Shown: positions 52,829-61,610, counted from the first letter of the stretch. The stretch: 64,000 nt of DNA from Streptomyces seoulensis (GCF_004328625.1 NZ_CP032229.1:2666001-2730000), one strand, 5' to 3'. The notes: generated from the letters alone by a model not told the origin. Numbers and translations: made by a program.

Positions 52829-53584
52829 ATGAGTGACGGCACGCCGGCCGACCGGTTCCTGGACGCGGCGATCGGCCTGCTGCGGCAGGTGCGCGAGGAG
52901 GAGGCGGCGGCCATCACCGCCGCCGGGACCCTGCTCGCGGACACGGTCGAGTCGGGCGGCCGCCTCTTCGCCTTCGGCGCCGGACACTCCTCGCTGCCCG
53001 CGCAGGACGTCGTCTACCGCGCGGGCGGCCTCGCCCTGATGAACCTGCTGGCCGTCCCCGGCGTGGTCGGCATCGACGTCAGCCCGGCCGTCCTCGGCTC
53101 CGCCCTGGAGCGGGTCGACGGCCTGGCCTCCGCCGTGCTGGACAGCTCACCGCTGCGCGACGGCGACGCCCTGGTGATCATCTCCCTCTCCGGCCGCAAC
53201 GCCCTGCCGGTGGAGATGGCCCAGCACGCGCGCGCCCTCGGCATCAAGGTCATCGGCGTCACCTCGGTCGCCTACGCCACCGAGACCGCCTCCCGGCACT
53301 CCTCGGGCACCTTCCTGAAGGACCACTGCGACGTCGTACTGGACTCCAAGATCGCGGTCGGGGACGCGGAGCTGACCCTCGACACCGTCCCGGCGCCCTT
53401 CGCGCCCGCCTCCACGGTGGTCACCTCGGCCCTGATGCAGTCCATGGTCGCGACGGCGGCGGCCACCCTGGCCGACCGGGGCGTGGAGCCCCCGCTGCTG
53501 CGCTCGGGGAACGTGGACGGCGGGCACGACTGGAACGCCCGGATCATGGAGAAGTACGGCGACCGGATCTACTACCACCACTGA
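52829..53584 (+). CDS. nagS: SIS-domain sugar-phosphate protein (NagS-like)
   Basis: A 251-residue protein with the SIS phosphosugar-binding fold: GRLFAFGAGHSSLPAQDVVY, then LVIISLSGRNALPVEMAQHA and GVTSVAYATETASRHSSG. From memory, the S. coelicolor equivalent (SCO4393) was found through aminosugar-sensitivity studies and named NagS, acting on N-acetylglucosamine 6-phosphate; I cannot check that here. A DasR-like operator upstream supports an aminosugar role. ATG 52829 follows GAAGGGG. Divergent from dmdR1 over 214 bases, in which I saw no iron-box palindrome. Confidence 0.82.
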   Translation: MSDGTPADRFLDAAIGLLRQVREEEAAAITAAGTLLADTVESGGRLFAFGAGHSSLPAQDVVYRAGGLALMNLLAVPGVVGIDVSPAVLGSALERVDGLASAVLDSSPLRDGDALVIISLSGRNALPVEMAQHARALGIKVIGVTSVAYATETASRHSSGTFLKDHCDVVLDSKIAVGDAELTLDTVPAPFAPASTVVTSALMQSMVATAAATLADRGVEPPLLRSGNVDGGHDWNARIMEKYGDRIYYHH

Positions 53585-53627
53585 GGTCACCGGCTGAGAA
53601 CGCGGTCCCTCTGCCGCCGTCGGCGGT

Positions 53628-54992
53628 TCAAACCTGCCCGGTGCCCCGTACCGCGTCCGCCAGGTCCAGCGCGGCCGCGATGCGTGCCGCGACCTCTTCC
53701 GCGTACGTCGTGTCGATGCGGTCGAAGCCGTCGCGGGACGTGCCGCGCAGGAAGGTCAGCACGCCCAGGGTCCGGCCCCGGCTGCGCAGCGGGGTGCACA
53801 GGGCGTGGGCGGTGTCGGCGGGCCAGTGCCGGGTGCGGGCCCACTCCCGCGACCGCGCGGCCGGTACCCCGCTCACATCGGCGCGCACCGTGCCGCCCCG
53901 CTCGGTGCACCGGGGTGCCGGGTGGTCCGGGGCGTAACGCACGGGCAGCCCGGTGTGGGCGTCGGCACCCGGTGTCCCGGCGGGCGTGGCGGCGAGCCGC
54001 TCCAGCCGTACGGTCTCCCCGCGCGTGTCGGTGAGCCGGTCCAGCAGGGCGTGGTCGGCGAAGCCCGCGAGGGCGAACTCCAGGTGGACGACGGCCGCTT
54101 CGGCGGGGTCCTCGCACTCGGCGGCGGCGCGCGCGGCGCGGTGCAGCTGGTTGGCGCGGAACCGCAGCAGAGACGCCTCGCGCTCCCCCAGCCGGGCCTC
54201 GGTGACGTCCTGGAACAGCCAGCCGACCCCGAGCGGCACCGGTTCCTGGCCCAGCGGGGAGGCCAGCCGGACGAACCCGCTGCGCCAGCAGCGCCGCCGC
54301 TCGCCCTCGGCGGTGCGCACCGTCACCCACAGCTCGATCGGGCCGGGCAGCGCGCCCTCGGCGAGCACATGGGTGAGCGCGCTCTCCAGTTCCTCGGTGC
54401 CCTGGGCCAGCACTTCGCCGAGCGGCCGGCCGAGCGCGGCGGAGCGGCCGACGCCCAGGGCACGGGCCGCGTGCGCGTTGACGACGGCCGGGCGCAGGTC
54501 GGCGTCGATGAGGACGACACCCCAGGACGCGTCCTCGAACAGCGCCTCGCTCAGCGCGATGGACCGCTCCAGGTCGATCTGGGTGTGCACCTCGCTGAAC
54601 GCGCAGTACAGGCCCGCCGGGCGGCCGTCCGGGCCGCGTACGGCGGCCGACTGGGTGCGCACCAGGACCCGGCGGCCGTCCTTGGTGACGAGGGCGAACT
54701 CGTGGACCTGGCGGCCGGGGGCGCGCATCGCGGACCGCAGCCGCTCGCGCACCTCCGCGTCGTCGGCGCTGCGCACCGCCCAGCCGGCGAAGCCCGGCCG
54801 GCCGACGGCCTCGGCGGCGCTCCAGCCCAGGATGCGGGTCGCCTCGCGGTTCCAGTGGGTGACGGTGCCGTCCGCGTCGAAGGCGCACAGGGCGGCGTCC
54901 ATGCCGTCCAGCAGGGCGTTCAGCAGGTCGGCGCCGCCCGGTTCCTCCGGTCCCAGCTCGTCGGTGGTCCCACTGCGCCGGGAAGCACTCAC
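53628..54992 (-). CDS. PAS/PAS/GAF sensory protein without output domain
   Basis: About 454 residues. PAS 1 at about 22-140 (MDAALCAFDADGTVTHWNRE, ILGWSAAEAVGRP), PAS 2 at about 150-275 (GVVLIDADLRPAVVNAHAAR), and a GAF domain at about 310-450 (ALCTPLRSRGRTLGVLTFLR). Streptomyces relatives usually continue into a PP2C phosphatase or a kinase-type ATPase; here the protein stops, so it must act through a partner. GTG 54992 is chosen because AAGGGGGA lies 5 bases upstream; ATG 55040 is the longer option. Confidence 0.83.
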   Translation of the reverse strand: MSASRRSGTTDELGPEEPGGADLLNALLDGMDAALCAFDADGTVTHWNREATRILGWSAAEAVGRPGFAGWAVRSADDAEVRERLRSAMRAPGRQVHEFALVTKDGRRVLVRTQSAAVRGPDGRPAGLYCAFSEVHTQIDLERSIALSEALFEDASWGVVLIDADLRPAVVNAHAARALGVGRSAALGRPLGEVLAQGTEELESALTHVLAEGALPGPIELWVTVRTAEGERRRCWRSGFVRLASPLGQEPVPLGVGWLFQDVTEARLGEREASLLRFRANQLHRAARAAAECEDPAEAAVVHLEFALAGFADHALLDRLTDTRGETVRLERLAATPAGTPGADAHTGLPVRYAPDHPAPRCTERGGTVRADVSGVPAARSREWARTRHWPADTAHALCTPLRSRGRTLGVLTFLRGTSRDGFDRIDTTYAEEVAARIAAALDLADAVRGTGQV

Positions 54993-55100
54993 CCTGGTCC
55001 CCCTTGCACGATCCGTCCGGCTGACGGCGTCGATGGTCATTCAACTCGACCGTGACCCAGCCCACACGCCGTTCCGCCAGATTGCGGCGGTGAAAATCAC

Positions 55101-55130
55101 TTGAACCCCGGGGGCCCGCTTTTTTAGGCT
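55101..55130 (+). promoter_or_regulatory. Housekeeping-type promoter of small transcription unit
   Basis: TTGAAC (55101-55106), an 18-base spacer and TAGGCT (55125-55130) make one of the best HrdB-type promoters in the window. Transcription would begin near 55137, heading into a region with no full-length gene. Confidence 0.65.
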
Positions 55131-55136
55131 GTCGGT

Positions 55137-55352
55137 ACACGGAAGGGAGGTGGTTCGGCAGATGTATGGAAACCGGACGCGTGAGGTGGCTGCGGGCTAG
55201 CGGCCCGTCACCACACCGAGTGCGGTGCCGGACCAGTACGTGAAGCAAGCGTGCGGCCGGCCCAATCCCAAGCAGTCACCCGACCCGCGAGTTCGCCGGC
55301 ACGTCCGGCCGGCTCCCCCGCCGCACGGCGGAGGAACCAGAACTCGCGGGTC
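55137..55352 (+). ncRNA. Candidate small RNA or leader transcript with short ORFs
   Basis: Between the promoter at 55101-55130 and a terminator-like dyad ending at 55352 lies a unit of about 215 bases. It holds GGAGGTGG (55146-55153) and two overlapping short frames: ATG 55162 (12 codons to TAG 55198) and ATG 55166 (25 codons to TGA 55241; product METGRVRWLRASG followed by PSPHRVRCRTST). The second is basic with one Cys. No same-strand gene follows, as pdxH is convergent, so this is either a small RNA or a very small protein gene. Unknown family. Confidence 0.4.
55282..55352. terminator. Structured terminator between small unit and pdxH
   Basis: GACCCGCGAGTTC (55282-55294) and GAACTCGCGGGTC (55340-55352) form a perfect 13-bp stem. 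The loop folds further (GCCGGC/GGCCGGC and CCGCCG/CGGCGG). It ends 28 bases before the pdxH stop and can serve both strands. Confidence 0.7.
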
Positions 55353-55380
55353 GTTTCCGTGTTTGGACGCTGTCGCGCTC

Positions 55381-56073
55381 TTAAGGGCTCAGCCGTTCGG
55401 TCGTCCAGGAGCCGTCCGGCCGGGCGGTGTACCGAAGCCGGTCGTGCAGCCGGTTCTCCCGCCCCTGCCAGAACTCCACCGTCTCCGGCGCGATCCGGAA
55501 CCCGCCCCAGTTCTCCGGCACCGGCACCTCCGCGCCCTCCGGGTACCGGGCGGCCAGCTCCGCGTAGGCGTCGTCGAGGACGTCGCGGGAGCCGATCACC
55601 GTGGACTGGGCGCTGGCCCACGCGCCGAGCTGCGAGCCGTGCGGGCGGCTGCGGAAGTAGGCGGCGGTCTCCTCCCGGCCGGTGCGCCGGGCCACCCCGC
55701 AGACGATGACCTGACGGGCGATGGGGTGCCAGGGGAACAGCAGCGAGATGTACGGGTCACCGGCGAGGTCGCGGGCCTTGCGGGAGCCGTAGTTGGTGTA
55801 GAAGACGAAGCCGTCGTGGTCGTAGCCCTTCATCAGCACCGTGCGGGAGCTGGGGCGGCCGGTGGGGTCGACGGTGGAGACGACCATCGCGTTGGGCTCG
55901 TAGAGCGTGCCGAGGACGGCGGCGCGCGCGGCGTCCTGGAACCAGTGGGCGAACTGGTCCATCGGGTGCGCGGCGAGTTGCTCCGCGTCGAGACCGTGCG
56001 CCCGGTACTGCTCACGCATGAACGCGGGGTCCACGGCCGGGTCGGGCTTCGGGGTGAGATCGCGGTCGGTCAC
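55381..56073 (-). CDS. pdxH: Pyridoxamine 5'-phosphate oxidase
   Basis: A 230-residue FMN enzyme that oxidises pyridoxine/pyridoxamine 5'-phosphate to pyridoxal phosphate, the last step of the salvage pathway. Canonical features in order: [74 protein letters not shown], and C-terminal [20 protein letters not shown] with [13 protein letters not shown] chose GTG 56073, with AGGA 7 bases upstream. Divergent from the citrate synthase gene. Confidence 0.94.
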   Translation of the reverse strand: MTDRDLTPKPDPAVDPAFMREQYRAHGLDAEQLAAHPMDQFAHWFQDAARAAVLGTLYEPNAMVVSTVDPTGRPSSRTVLMKGYDHDGFVFYTNYGSRKARDLAGDPYISLLFPWHPIARQVIVCGVARRTGREETAAYFRSRPHGSQLGAWASAQSTVIGSRDVLDDAYAELAARYPEGAEVPVPENWGGFRIAPETVEFWQGRENRLHDRLRYTARPDGSWTTERLSP

Positions 56074-56241
56074 GCGGTCATCCTGCCGCATCGCACGAAC
56101 GTGGCACTGAGTGCCGCAGGGTCTCCCCAAACGTGGCACTCAGGGCTATCGTGCTGTTCCCGCCCCTCGTTCCGGGTGACCCCCGCGCGTATGGGGCAGT
56201 ACCGGTGATGACCGCCACCGACCACACCGAGGAGCCGCCTT

Positions 56242-57342
56242 ATGTCCGCGTTCGTACCCGGACTAGAGGGAGTCGTCGCTTTCGAGACCGAGATCGCCGA
56301 ACCGGACAAGGAGGGCGGGTCGCTCCGCTACCGGGGCGTCGACATCGAGGACCTCGTCGGGCACGTCTCCTTCGGGAACGTGTGGGGGCTGCTGGTGGAC
56401 GGCGCCTTCGCGCCGGGCCTGCCGGCGGCCGAGCCGTTCCCGATCCCCGTGCACTCCGGCGACATCCGGGTGGACGTGCAGTCCGCGCTCGCCATGCTGG
56501 CGCCGGTGTGGGGCCTGAGGCCCCTGCTGGACATCGACGCCGAGCAGGCCCGCGACGACCTCGCCCGCGCCGCCGTCATGGCGCTCTCCTACGTCGCCCA
56601 GTCCGCGCGCGGTCAGGGGCTGCCGATGGTGCCGCAGCGGGAGATCGACAAGGCCCGTACGGTCGTCGAGCGGTTCATGATCCGCTGGCGCGGCGAGCCC
56701 GACCCGAAGCATGTCGCGGCCGTCGACGCGTACTGGACGTCTGCCGCCGAGCACGGCATGAACGCGTCCACCTTCACCGCGCGGGTCATCGCCTCCACCG
56801 GGGCGGATGTGGCCGCCGCGCTGTCGGGGGCGGTGGGCGCGATGTCCGGGCCGCTGCACGGCGGCGCCCCCTCGCGGGTGCTGGGGATGATCGAGGAGAT
56901 CGAGCGCACGGGGGACGCCGTCGGGTACGTGAAGAAGGCGCTCGACCGGGGTGAGCGGCTCATGGGGTTCGGGCACCGGGTGTACCGGGCCGAGGACCCG
57001 CGGGCGCGGGTGCTGCGGCGGACGGCACGGGAGTTGGGGGCGCCGCGGTTCGAGATCGCCGAGGCGTTGGAGAAGGCGGCGCTGGAGGAGTTGCACAATC
57101 GGCGGCCGGATCGCGTGCTGGCCACCAACGTGGAGTTCTGGGCGGCTATCATGCTCGACTTCGCCGAAGTTCCCTCGCACATGTTCACTTCCATGTTCAC
57201 GTGTGCGCGTACTGCTGGGTGGTCGGCGCATATTCTCGAGCAGAAGCGCACCGGTCGCCTGGTGCGGCCTTCTGCGGAGTATGTGGGGCCGGGGACTCGG
57301 AAGCCTGCCGATATTTCCGGGTTCGAGAACATCGCCCACTGA
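56242..57342 (+). CDS. Citrate synthase family protein (citrate synthase 2 type)
   Basis: A 366-residue type II-like citrate/2-methylcitrate synthase condensing oxaloacetate with acetyl- or propionyl-CoA. It begins with SLRYRGVDIEDLVGHVSF; catalytic His regions are GPLHGGAPSRVL and MGFGHRVYRAEDPRA, and the later catalytic Asp region is LDFAEVPSHMFTSMF. Substrate preference cannot be decided from sequence. ATG 56242 has GAGGAG about 8 bases upstream. The last 250 bases are AT-richer than the first part. Confidence 0.9.
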   Translation: MSAFVPGLEGVVAFETEIAEPDKEGGSLRYRGVDIEDLVGHVSFGNVWGLLVDGAFAPGLPAAEPFPIPVHSGDIRVDVQSALAMLAPVWGLRPLLDIDAEQARDDLARAAVMALSYVAQSARGQGLPMVPQREIDKARTVVERFMIRWRGEPDPKHVAAVDAYWTSAAEHGMNASTFTARVIASTGADVAAALSGAVGAMSGPLHGGAPSRVLGMIEEIERTGDAVGYVKKALDRGERLMGFGHRVYRAEDPRARVLRRTARELGAPRFEIAEALEKAALEELHNRRPDRVLATNVEFWAAIMLDFAEVPSHMFTSMFTCARTAGWSAHILEQKRTGRLVRPSAEYVGPGTRKPADISGFENIAH

Positions 57343-57353
57343 GTGGGGTGGCT

Positions 57354-57413
57354 GGGGCGCGGAGGGCGGGTGACTCGCCGTTCTGGCTGGTCGCGCAGTT
57401 CCCCGCGCCCCTT
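57354..57413. terminator. Bidirectional hairpin with widespread Streptomyces sequence
   Basis: GGGGCGCGG (57354-57362) pairs with CCGCGCCCC (57403-57411). The right arm lies in TGGTCGCGCAGTTCCCCGCG followed by CCCCTT, a string I recall from very many Streptomyces intergenic regions. It separates two convergent genes. Confidence 0.6.
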
Positions 57414-57419
57414 GGGTAC

Positions 57420-58448
57420 TTACGCGGGCGTCAGTAGGTCTGCGTGGTGTCTTTCCGCCACCAACGGGTGCGCGCGGAGCTTTCCCTTCAGTTCGTTGTA
57501 GCCGTATTCCGCGAAGAGCGGGTTGGACGGGTCTGTCGATATGCCTCGGGCCTTTTCCGCGTGCGGGAAAGGCAGGGGGGCTATTTTCGCGTCCAGGGCC
57601 GGGTTGTAGAAGAAGGGGACCGAGAAGCGTTCGGTGGCCGCGGGCGGGCTCACCACGCGGTGGTTGGTGGCGACCAGGTAGCCGTTGGTGGCGACCTCCA
57701 GGAGTTCGCCGAGGTTGACCACGAACGCGCCGTCCAGCGGCGGGACTTCGTGGAAGCGGCCGTCGGCGCGCTGGACCTGGAGACCGCCGACCGTGTCCTG
57801 GAGCAGCAGGGTGAGGAAGCCGTAGTCCTTGTGCGCGCCGACGCCCTGGGCGGTGCCGTCGCCCGCGCTGCCCGGGTAGCGGACCAGCTTGAGGTGCGGG
57901 TGGGCGTGGGCGCCGAAGACCGGGTCGTAGAAGCCGGCCGGGGCGCCGATGGCGGTGAGGAGTTCGCGCAGCAGGCGCTGGGCGACCGCACTGAGCTTCT
58001 CGACCCAGGCGAGCGCGGCGGTGCGCAGCTCGGGCAGGGCGGCGGGCCACTGGTTCGGGCCCTGGAGCCACCAGTACGGCGCCTCGCCGGGACCGGGTGC
58101 GCGGGCCGGGCGTTCGGCGCCGATGTCGAGCTGGTCGCGCCAGTCGCGGGCGCCGCCGGTGCGCTCGTCGCCGGTACGGGTGTAGCCCCGGAAGTGCGGG
58201 GAGTTGACGTTGTCCAGGGCCAGCCGGTCGGCCTCGGGCAGCGCGAAGAAGGCCCGCATGGCCGAGGTCAGGGCGTCGGTCTCGGCCCGGGTCACGCCAT
58301 GGCCGGTCAGCTGGAAGAAGCCCACGTCATGGGCGGCGCTGTGCAGCCGGGCGTGGAAGCGGGCCCGCTCCTCGGGGCCGCGGTCGGCGGCCGAGAGGTC
58401 GATGATCGGGAGCTGGGCGTACGACGGGTCCGTCGCATGAGTCGTCAT
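57420..58448 (-). CDS. 2-oxoglutarate/Fe(II) oxygenase, isopenicillin N synthase-like
   Basis: A 342-residue oxygenase. The N-terminal DIOX_N region (PIIDLSAADRGPEERARFHA, HDVGFFQLTGHGV) is followed by the jelly-roll with iron ligands His206-x-Asp208 (GAHKDYG) and His263 (ATNHRVVSP), and the cosubstrate motif Arg274-x-Ser276 (RFS). These are complete, so it should be active; substrate unknown. ATG 58448 preferred. A cysteine-type leader peptide is encoded about 110 bases upstream on the same strand, suggesting control by sulfur/cysteine supply. Not in a visible beta-lactam cluster. Confidence 0.88.
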   Translation of the reverse strand: MTTHATDPSYAQLPIIDLSAADRGPEERARFHARLHSAAHDVGFFQLTGHGVTRAETDALTSAMRAFFALPEADRLALDNVNSPHFRGYTRTGDERTGGARDWRDQLDIGAERPARAPGPGEAPYWWLQGPNQWPAALPELRTAALAWVEKLSAVAQRLLRELLTAIGAPAGFYDPVFGAHAHPHLKLVRYPGSAGDGTAQGVGAHKDYGFLTLLLQDTVGGLQVQRADGRFHEVPPLDGAFVVNLGELLEVATNGYLVATNHRVVSPPAATERFSVPFFYNPALDAKIAPLPFPHAEKARGISTDPSNPLFAEYGYNELKGKLRAHPLVAERHHADLLTPA

Positions 58449-58557
58449 GGTGCGTCCGCGAGGTGTACGGGGCACGGGCAGCCGCGAGGGGTGTGGCGGC
58501 CCCCTGGTGCCGGACGAAGAGAGAGAACTCGAGAAGGTCGAGTAAGAGGGGGCTGGG

Positions 58558-58635
58558 TCAGGCGGAGCGCCGACAGCCCATGCTCGTGACGCGCACGTAG
58601 TCCACGTGGCGGCGTCGGACGAGCATCGGAAGCAT
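58558..58635 (-). CDS. Putative cysteine-responsive leader peptide
   Basis: A 25-codon frame whose product ends RRRHVDYVRVTSMGCRRSA. This matches the actinomycete leader-peptide pattern R-R-H-V-D-x-x-R-V-x-S-x-x-C-R, known upstream of sulfur and cysteine genes, where stalling at Cys controls the downstream gene. It is on the same strand as, and 109 bases before, the 2-oxoglutarate oxygenase gene. There is no clear ribosome site; a start at 58626 is also possible. Too short for ordinary gene finders. Confidence 0.7.
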   Translation of the reverse strand: MLPMLVRRRHVDYVRVTSMGCRRSA

Positions 58636-58700
58636 GGGCCCAGAGTACTGCGGGCCTTCGATTTCGGGTGTGACGCCCGTCACCCTCTCTTTTTCCGGAC

Positions 58701-59306
58701 TCAGTCGAGGGCCTCGTCCAGCAGCGCCGCCCACTGGGCCACGACCCGCTCGCGGCGGGCGGTGTCGTCGGTGAGCAGGGTGGCGAGGCCGAGGCCGCGC
58801 GCCATGTCGAGCAGCCCCTGCACGCTCTCGCGCACACCGGGCCGGGACTCGTCGGCGCCGAGGAGTTCCACCGCGATCCGGTGGCTCTCCCGGCCGACCC
58901 GCGCCTCCAGCTCGGTCACCCGGCCGCGCAGCTGCTCCTCGTTGGCGGCGGCCACCCAGAGCTGGAGCGCGGCCCGGAAGAGCGGGCCGGTGTAGAGGCC
59001 GACCAGCGCGGTGACGACGGCCTTGCGGTCGCCGGGGCCGTCCGGGAACAGGTCGCGCAGGGCGGTGGAGCGCCGTTCCGCGACGTACTCGACGGCGGCG
59101 GTGAACAGGTCCTCGCGGGTGGGGAAGTGGTGCTGGGCCGCGCCCCGCGAGACGCCCGCGCGCTCGGCGACGACCGAGACCGTGGAGCCCGCCCAGCCGT
59201 GCTCGGCCAGGCAGGCGACGGCGGCCTCCAGCAGCCGCAGCCGGGTGGCCCGGCTGCGGTCCTGCTTGGGTACGCGGTCGCGTTCCGCCGTACTCACACC
59301 ACCCAT
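58701..59306 (-). CDS. TetR-family regulator of acyl-CoA operon
   Basis: A 201-residue TetR regulator: RLRLLEAAVACLAEHGWAGS, then VSVVAERAGVSRGAAQHHFP as the helix-turn-helix (about 20-65). Its start overlaps the end of the enoyl-CoA hydratase gene, so it is the distal gene of the acyl-CoA operon and probably senses an acyl-CoA intermediate. ATG 59306; GTG 59297 is an alternative. Confidence 0.9.
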   Translation of the reverse strand: MGGVSTAERDRVPKQDRSRATRLRLLEAAVACLAEHGWAGSTVSVVAERAGVSRGAAQHHFPTREDLFTAAVEYVAERRSTALRDLFPDGPGDRKAVVTALVGLYTGPLFRAALQLWVAAANEEQLRGRVTELEARVGRESHRIAVELLGADESRPGVRESVQGLLDMARGLGLATLLTDDTARRERVVAQWAALLDEALD

Positions 59307-60028
59307 GCCGCATCCCGTCTTTCCAGGAAGGCCGTCATCCCCTCCCGCGCCTCGGGGGCGGAGAACAGCCGGGCCGAGAGCGCGGTGAACCGGTCCGCGT
59401 CCCGGTCGAACGTCTCCAGCACCCTAGCCGTGAGCAGCTCCTTCGTCGCGGCCAGGGCCTCGGGCGAGGACCGGCGCAGGCCGTCCAGGACCGGGGCGAG
59501 GGCCTTGTCCACGTCGTCGCCGGTGAGCGTGAGCAGCCCGAGCCGTACCGCCTCGGCGGGGCCGAAACGCTCGCCGGTGAGGTAGTAGCGGGCCAGCTCG
59601 CGCGGGTCGGCGCGCGGCAGCAGGGGCAGGGAAATCACCGCCGGGGCGACCCCGATGCGGACCTCGGTGAAGGCGAACGTGGACCCGGCCGAGGAGGCCG
59701 CGATGTCGCAGGCGCCGGCCAGGCCGAGCCCGCCCGCGCGGACGTGCCCGGTGATCCGGGCGACCACCGGCTTGGGCAGCTCCACGAGTTGCCGCAGCAG
59801 GCTCACCAGGGCGTCCGGGTGAGGCGGGTCGCGCAGGTCGGCCCCGGCGCAGAAGGTGTTGCCGGTGTGGGTGAGCACGACCGCCCGGACACCGGGGTCC
59901 TTGCCGCAGTCGGCCAGGGCTCCGGCGAGTTCGGCGACGAGCGGCGCGGAGAGGGCGTTGCGGGTGTCCGGGGAGTCCAGGCTGAGCGTCTCCACGGCCC
60001 GGTCGCGGGTGCGTCCGACGAGGGTCAC
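59294..60028 (-). CDS. Enoyl-CoA hydratase/isomerase family protein
   Basis: A 244-residue crotonase-fold enzyme: LTHTGNTFCAGADLRDP (oxyanion and CoA-binding region), RITGHVRAGGLGLAGACDIA and the A-x-x-E-x-R-I-G-V region (FAFTEVRIGVAPAVI). It would hydrate an enoyl-CoA formed by the neighbouring acyl-CoA dehydrogenase. It starts within the stop of the ligase gene (ATGA), so they are coupled. One usual catalytic Glu is present in TEVRIG; the other position is not obvious. Confidence 0.9.
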   Translation of the reverse strand: MTLVGRTRDRAVETLSLDSPDTRNALSAPLVAELAGALADCGKDPGVRAVVLTHTGNTFCAGADLRDPPHPDALVSLLRQLVELPKPVVARITGHVRAGGLGLAGACDIAASSAGSTFAFTEVRIGVAPAVISLPLLPRADPRELARYYLTGERFGPAEAVRLGLLTLTGDDVDKALAPVLDGLRRSSPEALAATKELLTARVLETFDRDADRFTALSARLFSAPEAREGMTAFLERRDAAWVV

Positions 60029-61587
60029 GGTCGCAGCTCCCGGCGCAGGATCTTGCCGGACGCGGCTCGCGGCACGGCGTCGGTGAAGGTGACCCCGCGC
60101 ACCCGCTTGTACGGCGCGACGCGCTCCCCCACGTACAGCAGCACGTCGTTGGCGCTGAGGTCCGGCGCGGTGGGCTGACGGACGACGAAGGCGTGCGGTG
60201 CCTCGTTGCCCTCCTCGTTGACGACGCCGATGACGGCCGCGTCCGCGATGCCGGGGTGGGTGAGCAGCAGGGCCTCCAGTTCGGCGGGGGCCACCTGGAA
60301 CCCCTTGTACTTGATGAGTTCCTTCACCCGGTCCACCACGAACAGCCAGCCCTCGTCGTCGACTTGGCCGACGTCCCCGGTGTGCAGCCAGCCGTCGGCG
60401 TCGATCATCGCGGTGGTGGCGTCGGGGCGGCCGAGGTAGCCCTTCATGATCTGCGGACCCCGGATCAGGATCTCGCCGCGCTCACCGGGGCCGAGGTCCT
60501 TGCCGGGGTCGTCCAGGGAGACGATCCGCATCCCGGTGCCGGCGATGAGCCTGCCGACCGTGCCGGGCGGCGCGTCGCGCAGGTGGGCGAGCGGGACGAC
60601 ATGGGTGCCGGGCGACAGCTCCGTCATGCCGTACGCCTGGCCCAGCGGCGGCAGCCCGAGCCGGTCGGCGCAGGCCGCGGCGAGGGTGGCGTCCAGCGGG
60701 GCTGCGGCGCTGATCACGTACTTCAGTGAGGAGAGGTCGTACCGGGCGACCGAGGGGTGCTTGGCGAGGGCGAGCACGATCGGCGGGGCGACGTACAGGC
60801 CGGCGATGCGGTGGGTCTCGATCGCCGCGATGAAGGTGTCCAGCTCGAAGCGGGGCAGCACGACCACGGTCGCGCCGTTGCGCAGAGGCGCGTTCATCAG
60901 GGCGGTCAAGCCGTAGATGTGGAAGAACGGCAGCACCGCGAGGATGCGCTCACCGGGCTCCACCGTGATGGCGGGCTCCAGTTGGGCGAGGTTGGTGGCG
61001 ATCTGCCGGTGGGTGAGCATCACACCCTTGGGCGTGCCGGTGGTCCCGGAGGAGTACGGCAGTACGGCGACGTCCTCGGCGGGGTCGACCGCCACGTCCG
61101 GCTCGGGGGCGGTGGTGGCGAGCAGCTCGGTCAGCGAACGGTGGCCGGGGGCCTGGTCGCAGACGAAGATCTCCCGTACCCCGCCCGCGAGTTCGGCCGC
61201 CCGGCGGGCGGTCGGCAGCAGCGGGGAGACGGTGACCAGCCAGCGGGCCGAGCTGTCCGCGAGCTGCCTGGCCAGCTCCTCCGGGGTGTGCAGCGGATGC
61301 GCGGTGGTGACGGTGGCGCCCGCGCGGGTGGCCGCGTAGAAGGCGAGCGGGAACGCGATGGTGTTGGGGCTGTGCAGGGCGAGTACGTCACCCTTGCGCA
61401 CCCCCGCCTCCGCCAGCGCGGCGGCCAGTCTCCGGTGCAGGGAGTCGAGTTGGGCGTAGCTGACGGTGGTGCCGTCCACGCCGTCGATCAGCGCGGGCCG
61501 GTCCCCGTGGGCGGCGGCTCCGCCCAGGACGGCGTCGTGGATGGCCTCTTCGACCGGCGGGACCTCGGCGTACGGGCTGTGGAACAC
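60025..61587 (-). CDS. Acyl-CoA ligase (4-coumarate-CoA ligase-like)
   Basis: A 520-residue adenylate-forming enzyme that activates a carboxylic acid as its CoA ester. Motifs: PYSSGTTGTPKGVM (P-loop), AYGMTE, GWLHTGDVGQVDDEGWLFVV and the catalytic Lys region PRAASGKILRREL. Highest resemblance is to the plant-type 4CL group, but the substrate may be any aryl or medium-chain acid. GTG 61587 has GGAGG upstream. Member of the operon with hydratase and dehydrogenase genes. Confidence 0.92.
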   Translation of the reverse strand: MFHSPYAEVPPVEEAIHDAVLGGAAAHGDRPALIDGVDGTTVSYAQLDSLHRRLAAALAEAGVRKGDVLALHSPNTIAFPLAFYAATRAGATVTTAHPLHTPEELARQLADSSARWLVTVSPLLPTARRAAELAGGVREIFVCDQAPGHRSLTELLATTAPEPDVAVDPAEDVAVLPYSSGTTGTPKGVMLTHRQIATNLAQLEPAITVEPGERILAVLPFFHIYGLTALMNAPLRNGATVVVLPRFELDTFIAAIETHRIAGLYVAPPIVLALAKHPSVARYDLSSLKYVISAAAPLDATLAAACADRLGLPPLGQAYGMTELSPGTHVVPLAHLRDAPPGTVGRLIAGTGMRIVSLDDPGKDLGPGERGEILIRGPQIMKGYLGRPDATTAMIDADGWLHTGDVGQVDDEGWLFVVDRVKELIKYKGFQVAPAELEALLLTHPGIADAAVIGVVNEEGNEAPHAFVVRQPTAPDLSANDVLLYVGERVAPYKRVRGVTFTDAVPRAASGKILRRELRP

Positions 61588-61610
61588 GGTTCCTCCGAAC
61601 GTCGGTCGGT

